Part shown: positions 42,907 through 52,540 of the stretch, piece after piece | How the letters are laid out: each line of letters opens with the position of its first letter | Numbering within the stretch: the first letter of the stretch is position 1 | Assembly (NCBI RefSeq): GCF_013408295.1 | Contig: NZ_JACBYQ010000001.1 | Location: 1,364,001 to 1,428,000, forward strand | DNA: 64,000 nucleotides | DNA from: Psychromicrobium silvestre | Lineage (GTDB): Bacteria > Actinomycetota > Actinomycetes > Actinomycetales > Micrococcaceae | Direction of reading: 5' to 3' | The notes under the pieces: generated by a model | Seen by the model: only the letters and a program-made list of their open reading frames with translations | Databases searched by the model: none | Told to the model about the DNA's origin: nothing | Position numbers and translations under genes: made by a program

Positions 42907-44043
42907 ATGGATGGATTTGCTTTAGGTCTTTGCCTCGGTCTGCTACTCGGCGGACTTGCCCTGTACCTGCTCTTACGACGGCGGCAGCTCACCTTGTCGG
43001 ATGAGCTCGGCGAAGTCACGGAGCGGCTGAGCGAAGCCAATGCCGCACTCGCCGCTGCAGAGGCGGAATCCCGGCTGCTCAGCTCGCAGAGCCAGCAAGA
43101 CGGCTCGGTGCTGAAAGCCCTCGGTCCGGTGGCCGAAAGGCTCTCCGAGGTGCAGCGCCAGGTGGCGCTACTGGAACGTGATCGGGTGGAACAGTATGGG
43201 CAGCTGACCCAGCAGCTCCGGGATGCCAGGGAATCCGATGCCCTCCTTTTGCAGACCACTCGTTCCCTCGCTTCCACCCTGCGCTCAACCAGCGCGCGTG
43301 GCCGCTGGGGTGAGGTGCAATTGCGCAGGGTTGTCGAATCCGCAGGCTTGCTGGCTCATGTCGACTTCCAGGAACAGGTCCAGCAAACTGGCGAGGATGG
43401 CAGCCAACGTCCGGATATGGTGGTGCGGCTTCCCGGCGGAAAAGAACTCGTATTGGATGCCAAAGCCCCGCTCAGCGCCTTTCTGGAAGCCCAGGAAGCT
43501 AGCACCGAGGCTGCCGCCACAGCCGCTCTGGCCCGGCATGCCAAAGCGGTCCGGGTTCATATTGATGCGCTCGCCGGAAAGAAATACTGGCAGAGCGCGG
43601 GAGCGAGTCCCGAGGTGGTGATCTGCTTCTTACCCGCCGAATCGATTCTCTCGGTCGCGTTGAACGCCGATGCTCAATTACTTGACTATGCCTTGGAGCG
43701 AGGGGTGGTTTTGGCCTCCCCCATCAGCCTCCTTGCGGTGCTCAAGGCGGTGGCTTTCTCCTGGCGGCAGGATGTGCTGACCGAAAATGCGCGGGATCTC
43801 TTCGATCTCTCCACCGAGCTCTATCAGCGGTTGGCCAAGCTGGGAGAGAATGTGGAGAAGCTCGGAGCCTCCATAAGATCCTCGGTAGACAAGTACAACT
43901 TGATGGTCGGCTCATTGGAAGCCCGAGTACTGCCAACCGCAAGAAAGCTCAACGCGTTGGACCCCGAGAAGTTGAGTACGCCGTCGTCGGTCCAGAACCA
44001 GCCGCGCTCATTGACTGCACCGGAGCTGCTCGAACGCCCCTGA
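42907..44043 (+). CDS. rmuC: DNA recombination protein RmuC
   Basis: A 378-residue protein with an N-terminal transmembrane anchor (about 5-22), a coiled-coil region (25-110) and the RmuC nuclease-like domain (about 125-320). That domain contains RGRWGEVQLRRVVESAGL and the restriction-fold signature VRLPGGKELVLDAKAPLSAF. RmuC limits inversion at short inverted repeats and acts on protein-DNA crosslinks in E. coli. ATG 42907 gives the family start at the membrane anchor. It is monocistronic and convergent with ispH. Confidence 0.9.
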   Translation: MDGFALGLCLGLLLGGLALYLLLRRRQLTLSDELGEVTERLSEANAALAAAEAESRLLSSQSQQDGSVLKALGPVAERLSEVQRQVALLERDRVEQYGQLTQQLRDARESDALLLQTTRSLASTLRSTSARGRWGEVQLRRVVESAGLLAHVDFQEQVQQTGEDGSQRPDMVVRLPGGKELVLDAKAPLSAFLEAQEASTEAAATAALARHAKAVRVHIDALAGKKYWQSAGASPEVVICFLPAESILSVALNADAQLLDYALERGVVLASPISLLAVLKAVAFSWRQDVLTENARDLFDLSTELYQRLAKLGENVEKLGASIRSSVDKYNLMVGSLEARVLPTARKLNALDPEKLSTPSSVQNQPRSLTAPELLERP

Positions 44044-44095
44044 CTGGGCCAGGAGAAAGCCAGGCCAGAGTAGTCCCAGCCGGCTCGGACAAAAC

Positions 44096-45181
44096 CTAGT
44101 TGCTGGGTCGGCTTCCTCGGCCACCCAATACCCGGGAGGGATCGCCGGCTTTCTTGAGCGTGGTCCGCAATTCCTTGGGCAGCGAGAAGAGTAGATCCTC
44201 CTCGGCCGTGACAACTTCCTGGACATCGTTGTAGCCGTATTCGGTAAGTAGCGCCAGAACGTCCTTGACCAGAACCTCGGGAACGGAGGCACCGGAGGTC
44301 ACCCCGACGGTGGCCACCCCTTCGAACCAGGACTCATCGACCTGATTGGCGAAATCGACTCGATAGGAGGCCTTCGCGCCATATTCCAAAGCCACCTCAA
44401 CCAACCGCACCGAATTCGAAGAATTTGCCGAGCCAACCACAATCACCAAATCAGCCTGCGGCGCAATTTTCTTGATCGCCACCTGGCGATTGGTCGTCGC
44501 GTAGCAAATGTCATCGCTCGGCGGATCCTGCAGGGTCGGAAAACGCTCCTTGAGTAAGCGCACGGTTTCCATCGTCTCGTCAACGCTCAGGGTGGTTTGA
44601 GAGAGCCAGATGACCTTCTCGGGATCACGCACGGTTACCTGATCCACCTCGTGCGGACCATTGATGATCTGGATATGCTCCGGGGCCTCCCCCGAGGTAC
44701 CCTCTACCTCTTCGTGCCCTTCGTGCCCGATCAGCAAGATATCGAAATCGTCCCGGGCGAAACGCACCGCTTCCCGGTGAACTTTTGTCACCAGCGGGCA
44801 GGTGGCATCAATGGTGCGCAAACCGCGATCCTCAGCAGACTGCACAACGGCCGGTGAAACTCCATGCGCCGAAAAAATCACCAGAGCGCCCTCGGGAACC
44901 TCATCGTTTTCCTCAACGAAGATCGCGCCCTTAGCCTCCAAGGAAGAGACAACGTGGACATTGTGCACGATTTGCTTGCGCACATAGACCGGCGGCCCAT
45001 AATGTTCTAAAGCCTTTTCTACCGCGATGACGGCGCGGTCCACCCCGGCGCAATAACCGCGAGGAGCCGCAAGCAGAACCCTCTTGGCACCAGACACCGG
45101 AGCCGCCGCAGCGATCTCTTCCGGGCTGCGACGCTTGCGGGGAATGGCGGGCATCGGGACGGAAACGGCGGTGCTGGTCAT
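44096..45181 (-). CDS. ispH: 4-hydroxy-3-methylbut-2-enyl diphosphate reductase
   Basis: A 361-residue Fe-S enzyme that makes IPP and DMAPP in the last step of the MEP isoprenoid pathway. The cluster ligands are Cys44 ([12 protein letters not shown]), Cys128 (DATCPLV) and Cys226 ([10 protein letters not shown]); the catalytic glutamate lies in the loop [10 protein letters not shown]. The N-terminus has a 30-residue extension compared with E. coli. It follows a membrane-protein gene by 9 bases, suggesting co-transcription. Confidence 0.95.
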   Translation of the reverse strand: MTSTAVSVPMPAIPRKRRSPEEIAAAAPVSGAKRVLLAAPRGYCAGVDRAVIAVEKALEHYGPPVYVRKQIVHNVHVVSSLEAKGAIFVEENDEVPEGALVIFSAHGVSPAVVQSAEDRGLRTIDATCPLVTKVHREAVRFARDDFDILLIGHEGHEEVEGTSGEAPEHIQIINGPHEVDQVTVRDPEKVIWLSQTTLSVDETMETVRLLKERFPTLQDPPSDDICYATTNRQVAIKKIAPQADLVIVVGSANSSNSVRLVEVALEYGAKASYRVDFANQVDESWFEGVATVGVTSGASVPEVLVKDVLALLTEYGYNDVQEVVTAEEDLLFSLPKELRTTLKKAGDPSRVLGGRGSRPSN

Positions 45182-45190
45182 GACTTCATT

Positions 45191-46045
45191 CTACGACGGG
45201 CTCAATACCAAGGCTCGCCGAGGACGGGTAGCGACTCTGCCTACCAATCCAATCAGCAGCAAGGCACCAGCAGTGATCAAAGCGATCAGAATCCAGCCGT
45301 CAAAGTTCGAGGTGGCCGCGGAGACGTACTCCTGCTTGAACAAATCGGCCACCTGGTTCCCGCCCTGGGTGTTCAGTAAATTCTGCGAAACCACCGTCAG
45401 CAACAGCTTCCAGCCCGCCACCACGACGAGTCCTCCCAGTCCGATAAGCGCGAGAGTGGTGGACCGCCGTCGAGCAATCAACAAGGACAGGCCGAAGGCG
45501 AGCACGGAGCCAACGGCCATCCAAAACCCCAGCGGCGCCAATTCGCTCAGGCGGACCAAAACGGTTCGCTGATTTTGAGTGCCCAAGCTGATTAGCACCT
45601 GATCGGGCGCTTTCAATTGTTGGCCGAGTCCGCTGCTGACCTTAGTCAGAACCAATTGCAGCAGCGGCGCTACATCGAGGTTCAAGGTGCCCTTGTCATT
45701 AGCATTAGCCGCCGGGTCAACCACTGTCAGTTCATGGCTACGCCGCAGCGTCTCTGCCCAGGCCTTGGGGTAGGCAGGGTCGCTGGAGAGCGACTTGGTG
45801 GCGTTCTCAATAATGGGTTCCACTATGGTGCCCAGTCCCGGGAAGGACCCCAACTGCGAACTCACCGTTTTCGCGGTGGCACTAGCTAGAGCCGATTGGA
45901 ACTTTGAATCATTGCCCAGGGGTTCGGCCATTGCCAAAAACCCATCCTGGTCAATCACTGTTCGTTCAGCCCAGATGACTGGAACTGAAACACCCGCCAA
46001 TATCAATGCCAGGAGTGTGGCAAGGGCGGAGAAGAAGCTGCGCAT
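45191..46045 (-). CDS. Membrane protein upstream of ispH
   Basis: A 284-residue protein with an N-terminal signal-anchor (about 5-25), a long extracytoplasmic region (about 26-165, with repeats of short helices) and three transmembrane helices (about 172-190, 197-215 and 250-268) before a basic C-terminus. No catalytic motif is visible and I do not recognise the family beyond a conserved actinobacterial hypothetical. It is upstream of and likely co-transcribed with ispH; it is divergent from xseA. Confidence 0.7.
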   Translation of the reverse strand: MRSFFSALATLLALILAGVSVPVIWAERTVIDQDGFLAMAEPLGNDSKFQSALASATAKTVSSQLGSFPGLGTIVEPIIENATKSLSSDPAYPKAWAETLRRSHELTVVDPAANANDKGTLNLDVAPLLQLVLTKVSSGLGQQLKAPDQVLISLGTQNQRTVLVRLSELAPLGFWMAVGSVLAFGLSLLIARRRSTTLALIGLGGLVVVAGWKLLLTVVSQNLLNTQGGNQVADLFKQEYVSAATSNFDGWILIALITAGALLLIGLVGRVATRPRRALVLSPS

Positions 46046-46203
46046 AGGCCCCCCGGTTGGTTACTCGAAACAACTTTAGCCATTACTCCTGTGTGCACCC
46101 CCAGAGAATTCTAGATGTCCCTCTACGGGACCGTCGGAGGGGTTGGGTAGGCTGGTGATCCTGAGTCACCCAGTCCCAAAAGATCGAAAAGGAGGAGGAT
46201 CGG

Positions 46204-47544
46204 ATGAACGAGGACGGTGTCACCGGCGAGGATCAGCCGACTTCCTTACCCACGACGGCGGCTGAGACGAGCGCTGAACGGCCCTGGCCGCTTCGGCTGC
46301 TTTCCGAAAAGCTAAAAGCCCATATCGACCGTGCGCCCGCTGCCTGGGTCGAAGGCCAGGTCATTGAACTGAATCGCCGGGCAAATGTCAGCTATCTGAC
46401 GTTGCGAGACGTTGACGCGGAAATATCGCTCAGCGTCACCCTGTTCGGCTCTGTGCTGGATTCGATGAGCGTGCCACTAGAGCGAGGGGCGCGGGTGGTT
46501 GCCCAGCTCAAGCCGGACTTCTGGATGAAAACCGGACGACTCTCGATGCAGGGTAAGCAGATCCGTGCGGTGGGGCTGGGCGATTTATTGGCACGAATCG
46601 AGGTACTCAGGCAGGCACTTGCCGTCGAAGGCCTCTTCTCCCCCGAGCGGAAGAAAAAACTTCCGCTGCTTCCACAACGCGTGGGACTCATTACCGGCCG
46701 GGATTCGGATGCCATGAAGGACGTGCTGCGCAACGCCAAACTACGCTGGCCCGCCGTTCAATTCGAGGTACGCGAGGTTGCCGTCCAAGGCGTCAACTCG
46801 GTAGCTCAGGTCACTGCGGCGCTAGCCGAACTGGATGCGGATGAACGCATCGACGTCATTGTGATCGCCCGAGGCGGCGGCTCTCTTGAGGACCTGCTGG
46901 GCTTTAGTAACGAATCCCTAGTCAGAGCCGTTGCGGCGACACAGACGCCGGTAGTCAGCGCTATCGGCCATGAGGCCGACCGGCCCTTGCTCGACGAAGT
47001 AGCCGATTTGAGAGCCTCCACTCCCACCGACGCAGCCAAGCGGATCGTGCCCGATCTGGCGGAAGAATTGGAACGAGTTGGCCGGATGCGTGAGCAGCTC
47101 TCCCGCGGCATCGGCCTTTTACTAGACCGCGAAGGGGAGCGGCTAGAGCAATTGCGTTCTCGGCCCGTACTAGCCAATCCGGACGGAATGATCGAGGTCC
47201 GGGCGGAAGACCTATCGAGATTGCGGGATCGTTCCTTCTCGATGATCTCCTCCCTGACGGGACGGCACCGGGACGCCCTGGGACATCTACTTGCACAAGT
47301 CCGATCGCTCTCCCCACAGAACACCCTGGACCGGGGTTATGCCGTCGTCCAGCTCAGCGACGGGAGCGTGCTGCGTTCCGCTGCGGAGGCGCCGGAGGAC
47401 ACCACTCTGCGGATCCGGCTGGCAGAGGGACAGATCGGTGCTCGCTCGCTCGGAACAGCCCCTGAACTCGCAAGCTCCACCAAGAAGACCCCCGCCAGAT
47501 CAACAAAGGTCAATACCTCAACAAAGGACAGTTCGCCATCATGA
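46204..47544 (+). CDS. xseA: Exodeoxyribonuclease VII large subunit
   Basis: A 446-residue catalytic subunit of ExoVII, which degrades single-stranded DNA in both directions. It has an N-terminal OB fold (about 25-125, [21 protein letters not shown]). The central nuclease domain contains [20 protein letters not shown] and [18 protein letters not shown] with [11 protein letters not shown], followed by a coiled-coil and a C-terminal [12 protein letters not shown] segment. ATG 46204 follows AAGGAGGAGG, an unusually strong ribosome site. It overlaps xseB by 4 bases. Confidence 0.95.
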   Translation: MNEDGVTGEDQPTSLPTTAAETSAERPWPLRLLSEKLKAHIDRAPAAWVEGQVIELNRRANVSYLTLRDVDAEISLSVTLFGSVLDSMSVPLERGARVVAQLKPDFWMKTGRLSMQGKQIRAVGLGDLLARIEVLRQALAVEGLFSPERKKKLPLLPQRVGLITGRDSDAMKDVLRNAKLRWPAVQFEVREVAVQGVNSVAQVTAALAELDADERIDVIVIARGGGSLEDLLGFSNESLVRAVAATQTPVVSAIGHEADRPLLDEVADLRASTPTDAAKRIVPDLAEELERVGRMREQLSRGIGLLLDREGERLEQLRSRPVLANPDGMIEVRAEDLSRLRDRSFSMISSLTGRHRDALGHLLAQVRSLSPQNTLDRGYAVVQLSDGSVLRSAAEAPEDTTLRIRLAEGQIGARSLGTAPELASSTKKTPARSTKVNTSTKDSSPS

Positions 47545-47792
47545 CTCAACAACCCGGTATTGAAGCGCTCAGCTACGAACAAGCCCGCGAGGAGCTCGTC
47601 TCAGTGGTGGCCAAGCTGGAAGCCGGTGGTGCCAGCCTGGAGGAATCGCTGGCGCTCTGGGAACGCGGTGAGGCCCTGGCTCAGCGCTGCGAAGAGTGGT
47701 TGAGCGGCGTGCAAAAGCGTTTGGATACCGCTAAAAATGCGGTCTCAGAGCAGCGCGAATCCTCGGCTGAGCCGACTAACCGAGCCAACTAG
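47541..47792 (+). CDS. xseB: Exodeoxyribonuclease VII small subunit
   Basis: An 83-residue helical subunit with the conserved [20 protein letters not shown] and [21 protein letters not shown] segments. Several copies bind each XseA. It starts at ATG 47541, overlapping the xseA stop (ATGA). Its last codons lie in a three-copy 13-bp tandem repeat that runs past the stop (47769-47807). Confidence 0.93.
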   Translation: MTQQPGIEALSYEQAREELVSVVAKLEAGGASLEESLALWERGEALAQRCEEWLSGVQKRLDTAKNAVSEQRESSAEPTNRAN

Positions 47793-47807
47793 TCGAGCCG
47801 ACTAACT
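47769..47807. repeat. Three-copy 13-bp tandem repeat at the end of xseB
   Basis: Units GAGCCGACTAACC, GAGCCAACTAGTC and GAGCCGACTAACT follow each other at 47769, 47782 and 47795. The stop codon lies at the end of the second unit, so copy-number change could alter the C-terminus (AEPTNRAN) of XseB. Confidence 0.7.
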
Positions 47808-47840
47808 GATACTCGTCCTGGCTTAGGGCGAATGAAGAAC

Positions 47841-48695
47841 TCAGGAAGCCGCAAGCCGCTTCCGCTCCTCAGCTAGGTCGAAGTCGCCCTTCGGCCAGCC
47901 CAAGTCCAAGGACTCGAAAGCGTCCACGAGCAGTTCCTGAACGGCCAGCCGGGCATACCATTTCTTGTCCGCCGGGATGACGTGCCAGGGAGCCTTTTCG
48001 GTAGAAGTCTTCTGGAAAGCCAGCTCGTAGGCTTCCATGTACTGCGGCCAGAAAGCCCGCTCGGTCAGATCTCCTGGGGAATACTTCCAGTGTTTGATCG
48101 GGTCCCCCAGCCGCGCCGACAGCCGCTCTTTCTGAGTTTCCGGGCTGATGTGCAGCATTACCTTGACGATCTTTGTCCCCGCTTCCACGAGTGAGGATTC
48201 AAAGTCATTGATTGCCTGATAGCGGCGTTCCAGCTCAGTTTCATCCGCCCAGCCGTGCACCCGGTGAATGAGCACATCTTCGTAGTGTGAGCGGTCAAAG
48301 ACCCCCAGCATGCCGTGTCGCGGCACCTCTTTTTCAATCCGCCACAGGAAATCGTGCTGTTTCTCCTCCTCGGTGGGAGCCTTGAAGGCGTGTAGCTGCA
48401 CACCCTGGGGATCAACCGAGCCCACCACATGGGAGACGATGCCGCCCTTGCCTGCGGTATCCATCGCTTGAAGCACCAGCAATACCGCGCGTTCCCCGCC
48501 GAATTTACTCTCCGCGAAAAGCTGCTCCTGCAGCACGGCAAGCCTGCCCGCGCGATCGCTAAGAACCTGCTCGGCGTCGCGCTTCTTTCCGCTGAATCCC
48601 GGTGCTGAAGCGGTGTCTACTTGCTTCAGTTGGAAATCCGAACCCGCGAGAAGTAGGCCGCTAGGGCTCTTCTTGAAACCGTGCTTCGATGCCAT
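47841..48695 (-). CDS. ppk2: Polyphosphate kinase 2 family protein
   Basis: A 284-residue PPK2-type kinase, transferring phosphate between polyphosphate and a nucleotide (AMP or ADP, depending on class). Walker A is QAMDTAGKGG (about 76-85) and Walker B is VFDRSHYEDV (about 131-140); the lid RRYQAINDFE follows. Its length fits the single-domain class acting on AMP or ADP. ATG 48695 follows CCAGGAAGG; the nine further upstream codons were rejected. It converges on xseB. Confidence 0.88.
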   Translation of the reverse strand: MASKHGFKKSPSGLLLAGSDFQLKQVDTASAPGFSGKKRDAEQVLSDRAGRLAVLQEQLFAESKFGGERAVLLVLQAMDTAGKGGIVSHVVGSVDPQGVQLHAFKAPTEEEKQHDFLWRIEKEVPRHGMLGVFDRSHYEDVLIHRVHGWADETELERRYQAINDFESSLVEAGTKIVKVMLHISPETQKERLSARLGDPIKHWKYSPGDLTERAFWPQYMEAYELAFQKTSTEKAPWHVIPADKKWYARLAVQELLVDAFESLDLGWPKGDFDLAEERKRLAAS

Positions 48696-48803
48696 GGCTG
48701 CCTTCCTGGGAGCGCCGCACAATGCTGCACGGTCGATTCTTCTCCCACCGTACTAGAACACAAGGGACTAGAACACGATGGCGTCGAGGTGTGGACAGGA
48801 TAT

Positions 48804-50021
48804 TTAGGGTTTGTAGTGACTCAGGAACTCGGCGATCCGGCCGATGGCTTCCTCCAGATCCCGCACATTAGGCAAGGTGACCAGGCGGAAATGATCGGTA
48901 GCAACCCAATTGAACCCGCTGCCGTGTGAGACCAGAATCTTCTGTTCCTGGAGAAGATCCAGGACAAACTTCTCATCATCCTTGATCGGATAGGCTTCCG
49001 GATCGAGCCTGGGGAACAGATACAGCGCCCCCTTCGCCTGCCTAGTGGAAACGCCGGGAATCTCGTTGAGCAGCCGATAGGCAAGATCCCTCTGCTCACG
49101 CAGCCGTCCACCCGGAAGGATGAGATCGTTAATGCTCTGATAGCCACCTAGCGCGGTCTGAATGGCGTGCTGGCCCGGGACATTAGCGCATAGCCGCATA
49201 TTGGAGAGCAGATTGATGCCTTCAAGGTAGTCCGCTGCCCTGGACTTGGGCCCCGAGATGGCCATCCAGCCGGAGCGGTAGCCACAGACCCGGTAAGCCT
49301 TGGACAAGCCACTGAAAGTCAGGCAGAGAACATCCTCGGCCGCTGCCAGCGCGGTGTTGTAGTGCACGGCATCCTCATAGAGAATCTTTTCGTAAATCTC
49401 ATCGGAAAAGACCACAAGATTATGCTTCCGAGCCAATTCCACCATCGCTTCCACGGTCTTCTGCGGATAGACGGCCCCGGTGGGGTTGTTCGGATTAATA
49501 ATCACCAAGCCCCTGGTCCGCGGGGTGATTTTGGCCTCTAGGTCCTCCAGATCAGGCTGCCAGTCCTCTTCCTCCGAGCAGAGGTAGTGCACAGGGCGTC
49601 CCCCGGACAAGCTGACGCAAGCCGTCCACAGCGGATAGTCCGGGGTGGGGATGAGTACCTCGTCGCCGTCGTTCAGCAAAGCTTGGAGGGACATCTGAAT
49701 GAGCTCGCTCACGCCGTTACCCAGGTAGACATCATCGACATGGATATTGTCGATGCCACGTGTTTGGTAATACTGCACGACGGCGGTGCGCGCCGAGAAA
49801 ATGCCGCGAGAATCGCTGTAGCCCTGAGCCTTGGGCAGGTGCCGGATCATGTCCACCAAAATCGCATCCGGTGCCTCGAAGCCGAAGGGTGCGGGATTGC
49901 CGATATTCAGCTTGAGGATGCGGTGCCCCTCCGCCTCCAACTGCTGCGCTCGCTGCAAGATCGGCCCCCGGATGTCGTAGCGGACACTGGCGAGCTTGGC
50001 GGACTGGGAGAAATCTGACAT
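48804..50021 (-). CDS. alaT: PLP-dependent aminotransferase (AlaA/AlaT alanine type)
   Basis: A 405-residue class I aminotransferase. The PLP-lysine lies in FSGLSKAYRVCGYR (near residue 245), with NPNNPTGAVY and SDEIYEKILYED as cofactor motifs. The N-terminal SVRYDIRGPILQRAQQLEAEGHRI and the overall sequence match the AlaA/AlaT glutamate-pyruvate (alanine) group better than AspC types. It would supply L-alanine from pyruvate and glutamate. ATG 50021 gives the expected length. A terminator separates it from the osmoprotectant operon upstream. Confidence 0.85.
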   Translation of the reverse strand: MSDFSQSAKLASVRYDIRGPILQRAQQLEAEGHRILKLNIGNPAPFGFEAPDAILVDMIRHLPKAQGYSDSRGIFSARTAVVQYYQTRGIDNIHVDDVYLGNGVSELIQMSLQALLNDGDEVLIPTPDYPLWTACVSLSGGRPVHYLCSEEEDWQPDLEDLEAKITPRTRGLVIINPNNPTGAVYPQKTVEAMVELARKHNLVVFSDEIYEKILYEDAVHYNTALAAAEDVLCLTFSGLSKAYRVCGYRSGWMAISGPKSRAADYLEGINLLSNMRLCANVPGQHAIQTALGGYQSINDLILPGGRLREQRDLAYRLLNEIPGVSTRQAKGALYLFPRLDPEAYPIKDDEKFVLDLLQEQKILVSHGSGFNWVATDHFRLVTLPNVRDLEEAIGRIAEFLSHYKP

Positions 50022-50070
50022 TTCTCAAGAATCGCACATTCAGTGCGGCAACGGTCTTTGTAACGCAAAA

Positions 50071-50114
50071 GGCACGCAGGCCAATACCCAAAAAGTGGGC
50101 TTGGCCTGCGTGCC
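50071..50114 (-). terminator. Rho-independent terminator of the osmoprotectant operon
   Basis: Stem GGCACGCAGGCCAA (50071-50084) / TTGGCCTGCGTGCC (50101-50114) is perfect over 14 bp, with an inner CCCA/TGGG pair in the loop. On the minus strand it is followed by TTTTGCG. It sits 16 bases after the stop of the binding-protein gene. Confidence 0.88.
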
Positions 50115-50129
50115 TTCCGCAATAGCTAC

Positions 50130-51080
50130 TTACTTAACAATGCCTTTGTCCTTAAGCCACTGCTGGGCAGCGTCCTTAGGGTCAAGCTTCTGATCCCCGG
50201 AAACCTGACGGTTCAGGTTGATCAGATCGTCAGTGGTCAGCTGCTTCGAAACATTGTTCAAAGCCTGCTTCGCGGCATCGGAGAGCTTGTCCGTCTTGTA
50301 CAGCGGGATCACCTGCTGCGCCAGGAAGTTGTTCTTGGGATCGCTCAACACCACGAGAGCATTGTCCGGGATGGCCGGGCTGGTGGTGAAGATATCGGCA
50401 ACCTGCACCTGATCGCTGGTCAGCGCCTTCACGGTGAGCGGTCCGCCGCCATCGGTGATCGGCTGGAACTTCGAGGGCACGCAGCTGTACTTGGCTTTCA
50501 GTCCCGGCAAACCATAGTCCCGCGTGGAGAACTCCGGCGGAGCCGCCAGCGCAACCTTGTCACAGACCTTGGCCAGGTCTTCAATGGAGCTCAGGCTGTA
50601 TTTCTGAGCGGTTGCCTTGGTCACCACCATGGCGTCTTTGTCCTCCGCCGCGGCCGGATCCAGGACGGACAGCCCCAGCGGAGTCAGCTTCGTCGGCAGC
50701 GCTTTGACGATGCCGTCCTTATCGGAAATGGTGTTCTTCGGATCCAGGTAGCCCAACAGGTTTCCGGTGTAATCCGGAATCAGGTCGATGGAACCATCCT
50801 TCAGCCCGCCGACATAAGCCTCCCGGGAACCGATATTCAGCTTCGACGTGACCGTGACTCCGGCGGCCTCGAGAGCACCGGCATAGATCTGGGCAATCAC
50901 CTGGCTCTCCGGGAAATTGGCCGATCCCACCGTGACAGACCCGGCCGCGCCGCTCGAAGAAGAGCCGCTGGGGCTGTCCATCGGATTGCCTCCGCAAGCG
51001 GTGAGCGTCAAGGCCAGAGCCATAACAGCGCCAGCGGGGAGCAAAGCCCGCTTGGCGAAGGTTTTTCCAGCTAGCTTCAT
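50130..51080 (-). CDS. Glycine betaine/choline-type ABC substrate-binding lipoprotein
   Basis: A 316-residue OpuAC/OsmF-type binding protein. Signal peptide with lipobox LTAC (Cys29), then GSSSSGAAG linker and a domain starting GSVTVGSANFPESQVIAQIYAGALEAAG, characteristic of osmoprotectant-binding (QAT family) proteins. It binds quaternary ammonium compatible solutes outside the membrane. Last gene of a four-gene operon; overlaps the upstream permease gene by 4 bases. Confidence 0.9.
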   Translation of the reverse strand: MKLAGKTFAKRALLPAGAVMALALTLTACGGNPMDSPSGSSSSGAAGSVTVGSANFPESQVIAQIYAGALEAAGVTVTSKLNIGSREAYVGGLKDGSIDLIPDYTGNLLGYLDPKNTISDKDGIVKALPTKLTPLGLSVLDPAAAEDKDAMVVTKATAQKYSLSSIEDLAKVCDKVALAAPPEFSTRDYGLPGLKAKYSCVPSKFQPITDGGGPLTVKALTSDQVQVADIFTTSPAIPDNALVVLSDPKNNFLAQQVIPLYKTDKLSDAAKQALNNVSKQLTTDDLINLNRQVSGDQKLDPKDAAQQWLKDKGIVK

Positions 51081-51853
51081 GATGTTCCTCCTTGTGTGCC
51101 AACGGCGGGAGTGCCGAGGGCCTGGGGTTTTTCGCCGACCGTAACGGAAGCGGCAGGTTTCGAGGTGATTTTCAGTCCGGGAGAGACCAAAAATCTGGTC
51201 AGAAGTGCAAGCAATCCATCAATGGCGATGGCCAGCACCGCAATCAGCACGGCACCGCCAAATACCTGACCATAGTCATTCGAGCTGACCCCATCGATCA
51301 GGTACCGGCCCAGTCCGCCCAACGGTAAATAAGCCACCACGGCTACCGTGGCTACGACTTGGAGCACGCCGCCACGGAAGCCTCCGAGCATGACCTTCAA
51401 TCCATTGGGAACCTCCACCTTGAACAGGATCTGTAGCTCGGTCATTCCCATGCTGCGCGCCGAATCGACGATTCCGCGGTCAACCGATGATATTCCGGCA
51501 TATACGCCGGTCAGCAGCGGTGGGATGGCGAGCAACACGAGGGCCCAAACCGCAGGCATCAGGCCCAGGCTGGAGAGCAATGCGAAGAGCGTGATCAGTC
51601 CCAAGGTGGGGAGCGCGCGAAGCATCCCGGCCAGCGAAACCACCACCACCCGGCCCCGACCAGTATGCCCAACATAGAGGCCGATGGGAATTGCGATAAC
51701 AAGCGAGATCAGCAGGGTCAGCGCACTGTAACCCAAATGCTCCAACAGCCGCAGCGGTACGCCATTGGCGCCTTGCCAGTTCTGCGGATCGGTCAGCCAT
51801 TGAATGCCTTGGCTCACCGGATTGTGTGTGGTGTAGTCAGTTGCTGGCAACAT
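51077..51853 (-). CDS. Osmoprotectant ABC transporter permease
   Basis: A 258-residue OpuCB/ProW-type permease with about five to six transmembrane helices and the EAA-like loop VDSARSMGMTELQILFKVEVPNGL. A soluble tail (about 225-258) is Pro/Thr/Gly-rich. It pairs with the neighbouring permease; the start shares one base with that gene's stop. Confidence 0.87.
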   Translation of the reverse strand: MLPATDYTTHNPVSQGIQWLTDPQNWQGANGVPLRLLEHLGYSALTLLISLVIAIPIGLYVGHTGRGRVVVVSLAGMLRALPTLGLITLFALLSSLGLMPAVWALVLLAIPPLLTGVYAGISSVDRGIVDSARSMGMTELQILFKVEVPNGLKVMLGGFRGGVLQVVATVAVVAYLPLGGLGRYLIDGVSSNDYGQVFGGAVLIAVLAIAIDGLLALLTRFLVSPGLKITSKPAASVTVGEKPQALGTPAVGTQGGTS

Positions 51854-52539
51854 CAGCTCACCTCCGCTACCAGGGTGGCGCTGGCCTGGGGCTTCGCACC
51901 CGAAGCCACCGCGCGCGACCAGGGGGTGAGAACTCTCTGCAGCACCACCAGAATTACGTCCATCAAAATCGCCAACAGCAAGGTACCGATAATGCCGACC
52001 ATAATTTCCACCAGGAAGTCACGCTGCAGGCCATCGGTGAAGTAATACCCCAGGTTCTTCACCCCGATCACCGCACCCACGCTGACCAAGGCGATATTGC
52101 TCACCGAGACCACTCGCAGACCGGCGAAAAGCACCGGCAGAGACAGCGGTAGATCGACCGCGAAGAATCGCGGAAAAGCCCGGTACCCCAGTGCGACGGC
52201 GGCCTGGCGGATGTCATTGTCCACCGAGTTGAGCGCATCCACCGTGGTCCGGACCAAGAGCGCGACCGCATAAATGGTTAGCGCCACGATAACGTTCGTC
52301 TGATCCAGAATCTGGGTACCCAAGACGACAGGCAGCACGACAAAAAGCGCCAAGGAGGGGATGGTGTAAAGCAGCGACCCCAGGGAAAGGATGATCGCCC
52401 TGGCAATGTTGCTGACCCGAGCCAACTGAGCCAGCGGGATAGCAATTACCAACCCGAGCAGCAACGGCAAGAGCGCCTGGTACAGATGCAGCCCTGCATA
52501 GCCCAGGATGTGACCGAAGTTCGCAGTGAACCAAGCCAT
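51853..52539 (-). CDS. Osmoprotectant ABC transporter permease
   Basis: A 228-residue permease of the same family as its neighbour, with about five helices and the loop IRQAAVALGYRAFPRFFAVDLPLSLPV contacting the ATPase. Two permease genes, an ATPase with CBS domains and a binding protein reproduce the OpuC/ProVWXZ arrangement. It is one base downstream of the ATPase gene. Confidence 0.87.
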   Translation of the reverse strand: MAWFTANFGHILGYAGLHLYQALLPLLLGLVIAIPLAQLARVSNIARAIILSLGSLLYTIPSLALFVVLPVVLGTQILDQTNVIVALTIYAVALLVRTTVDALNSVDNDIRQAAVALGYRAFPRFFAVDLPLSLPVLFAGLRVVSVSNIALVSVGAVIGVKNLGYYFTDGLQRDFLVEIMVGIIGTLLLAILMDVILVVLQRVLTPWSRAVASGAKPQASATLVAEVS

Positions 52540-52540
52540 C

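Noticed and set aside
46806-47324. Minus-strand frame opposite xseA
   Set aside because: Arg/Ser-rich translation without recognisable motifs, fully inside a clear exonuclease gene.
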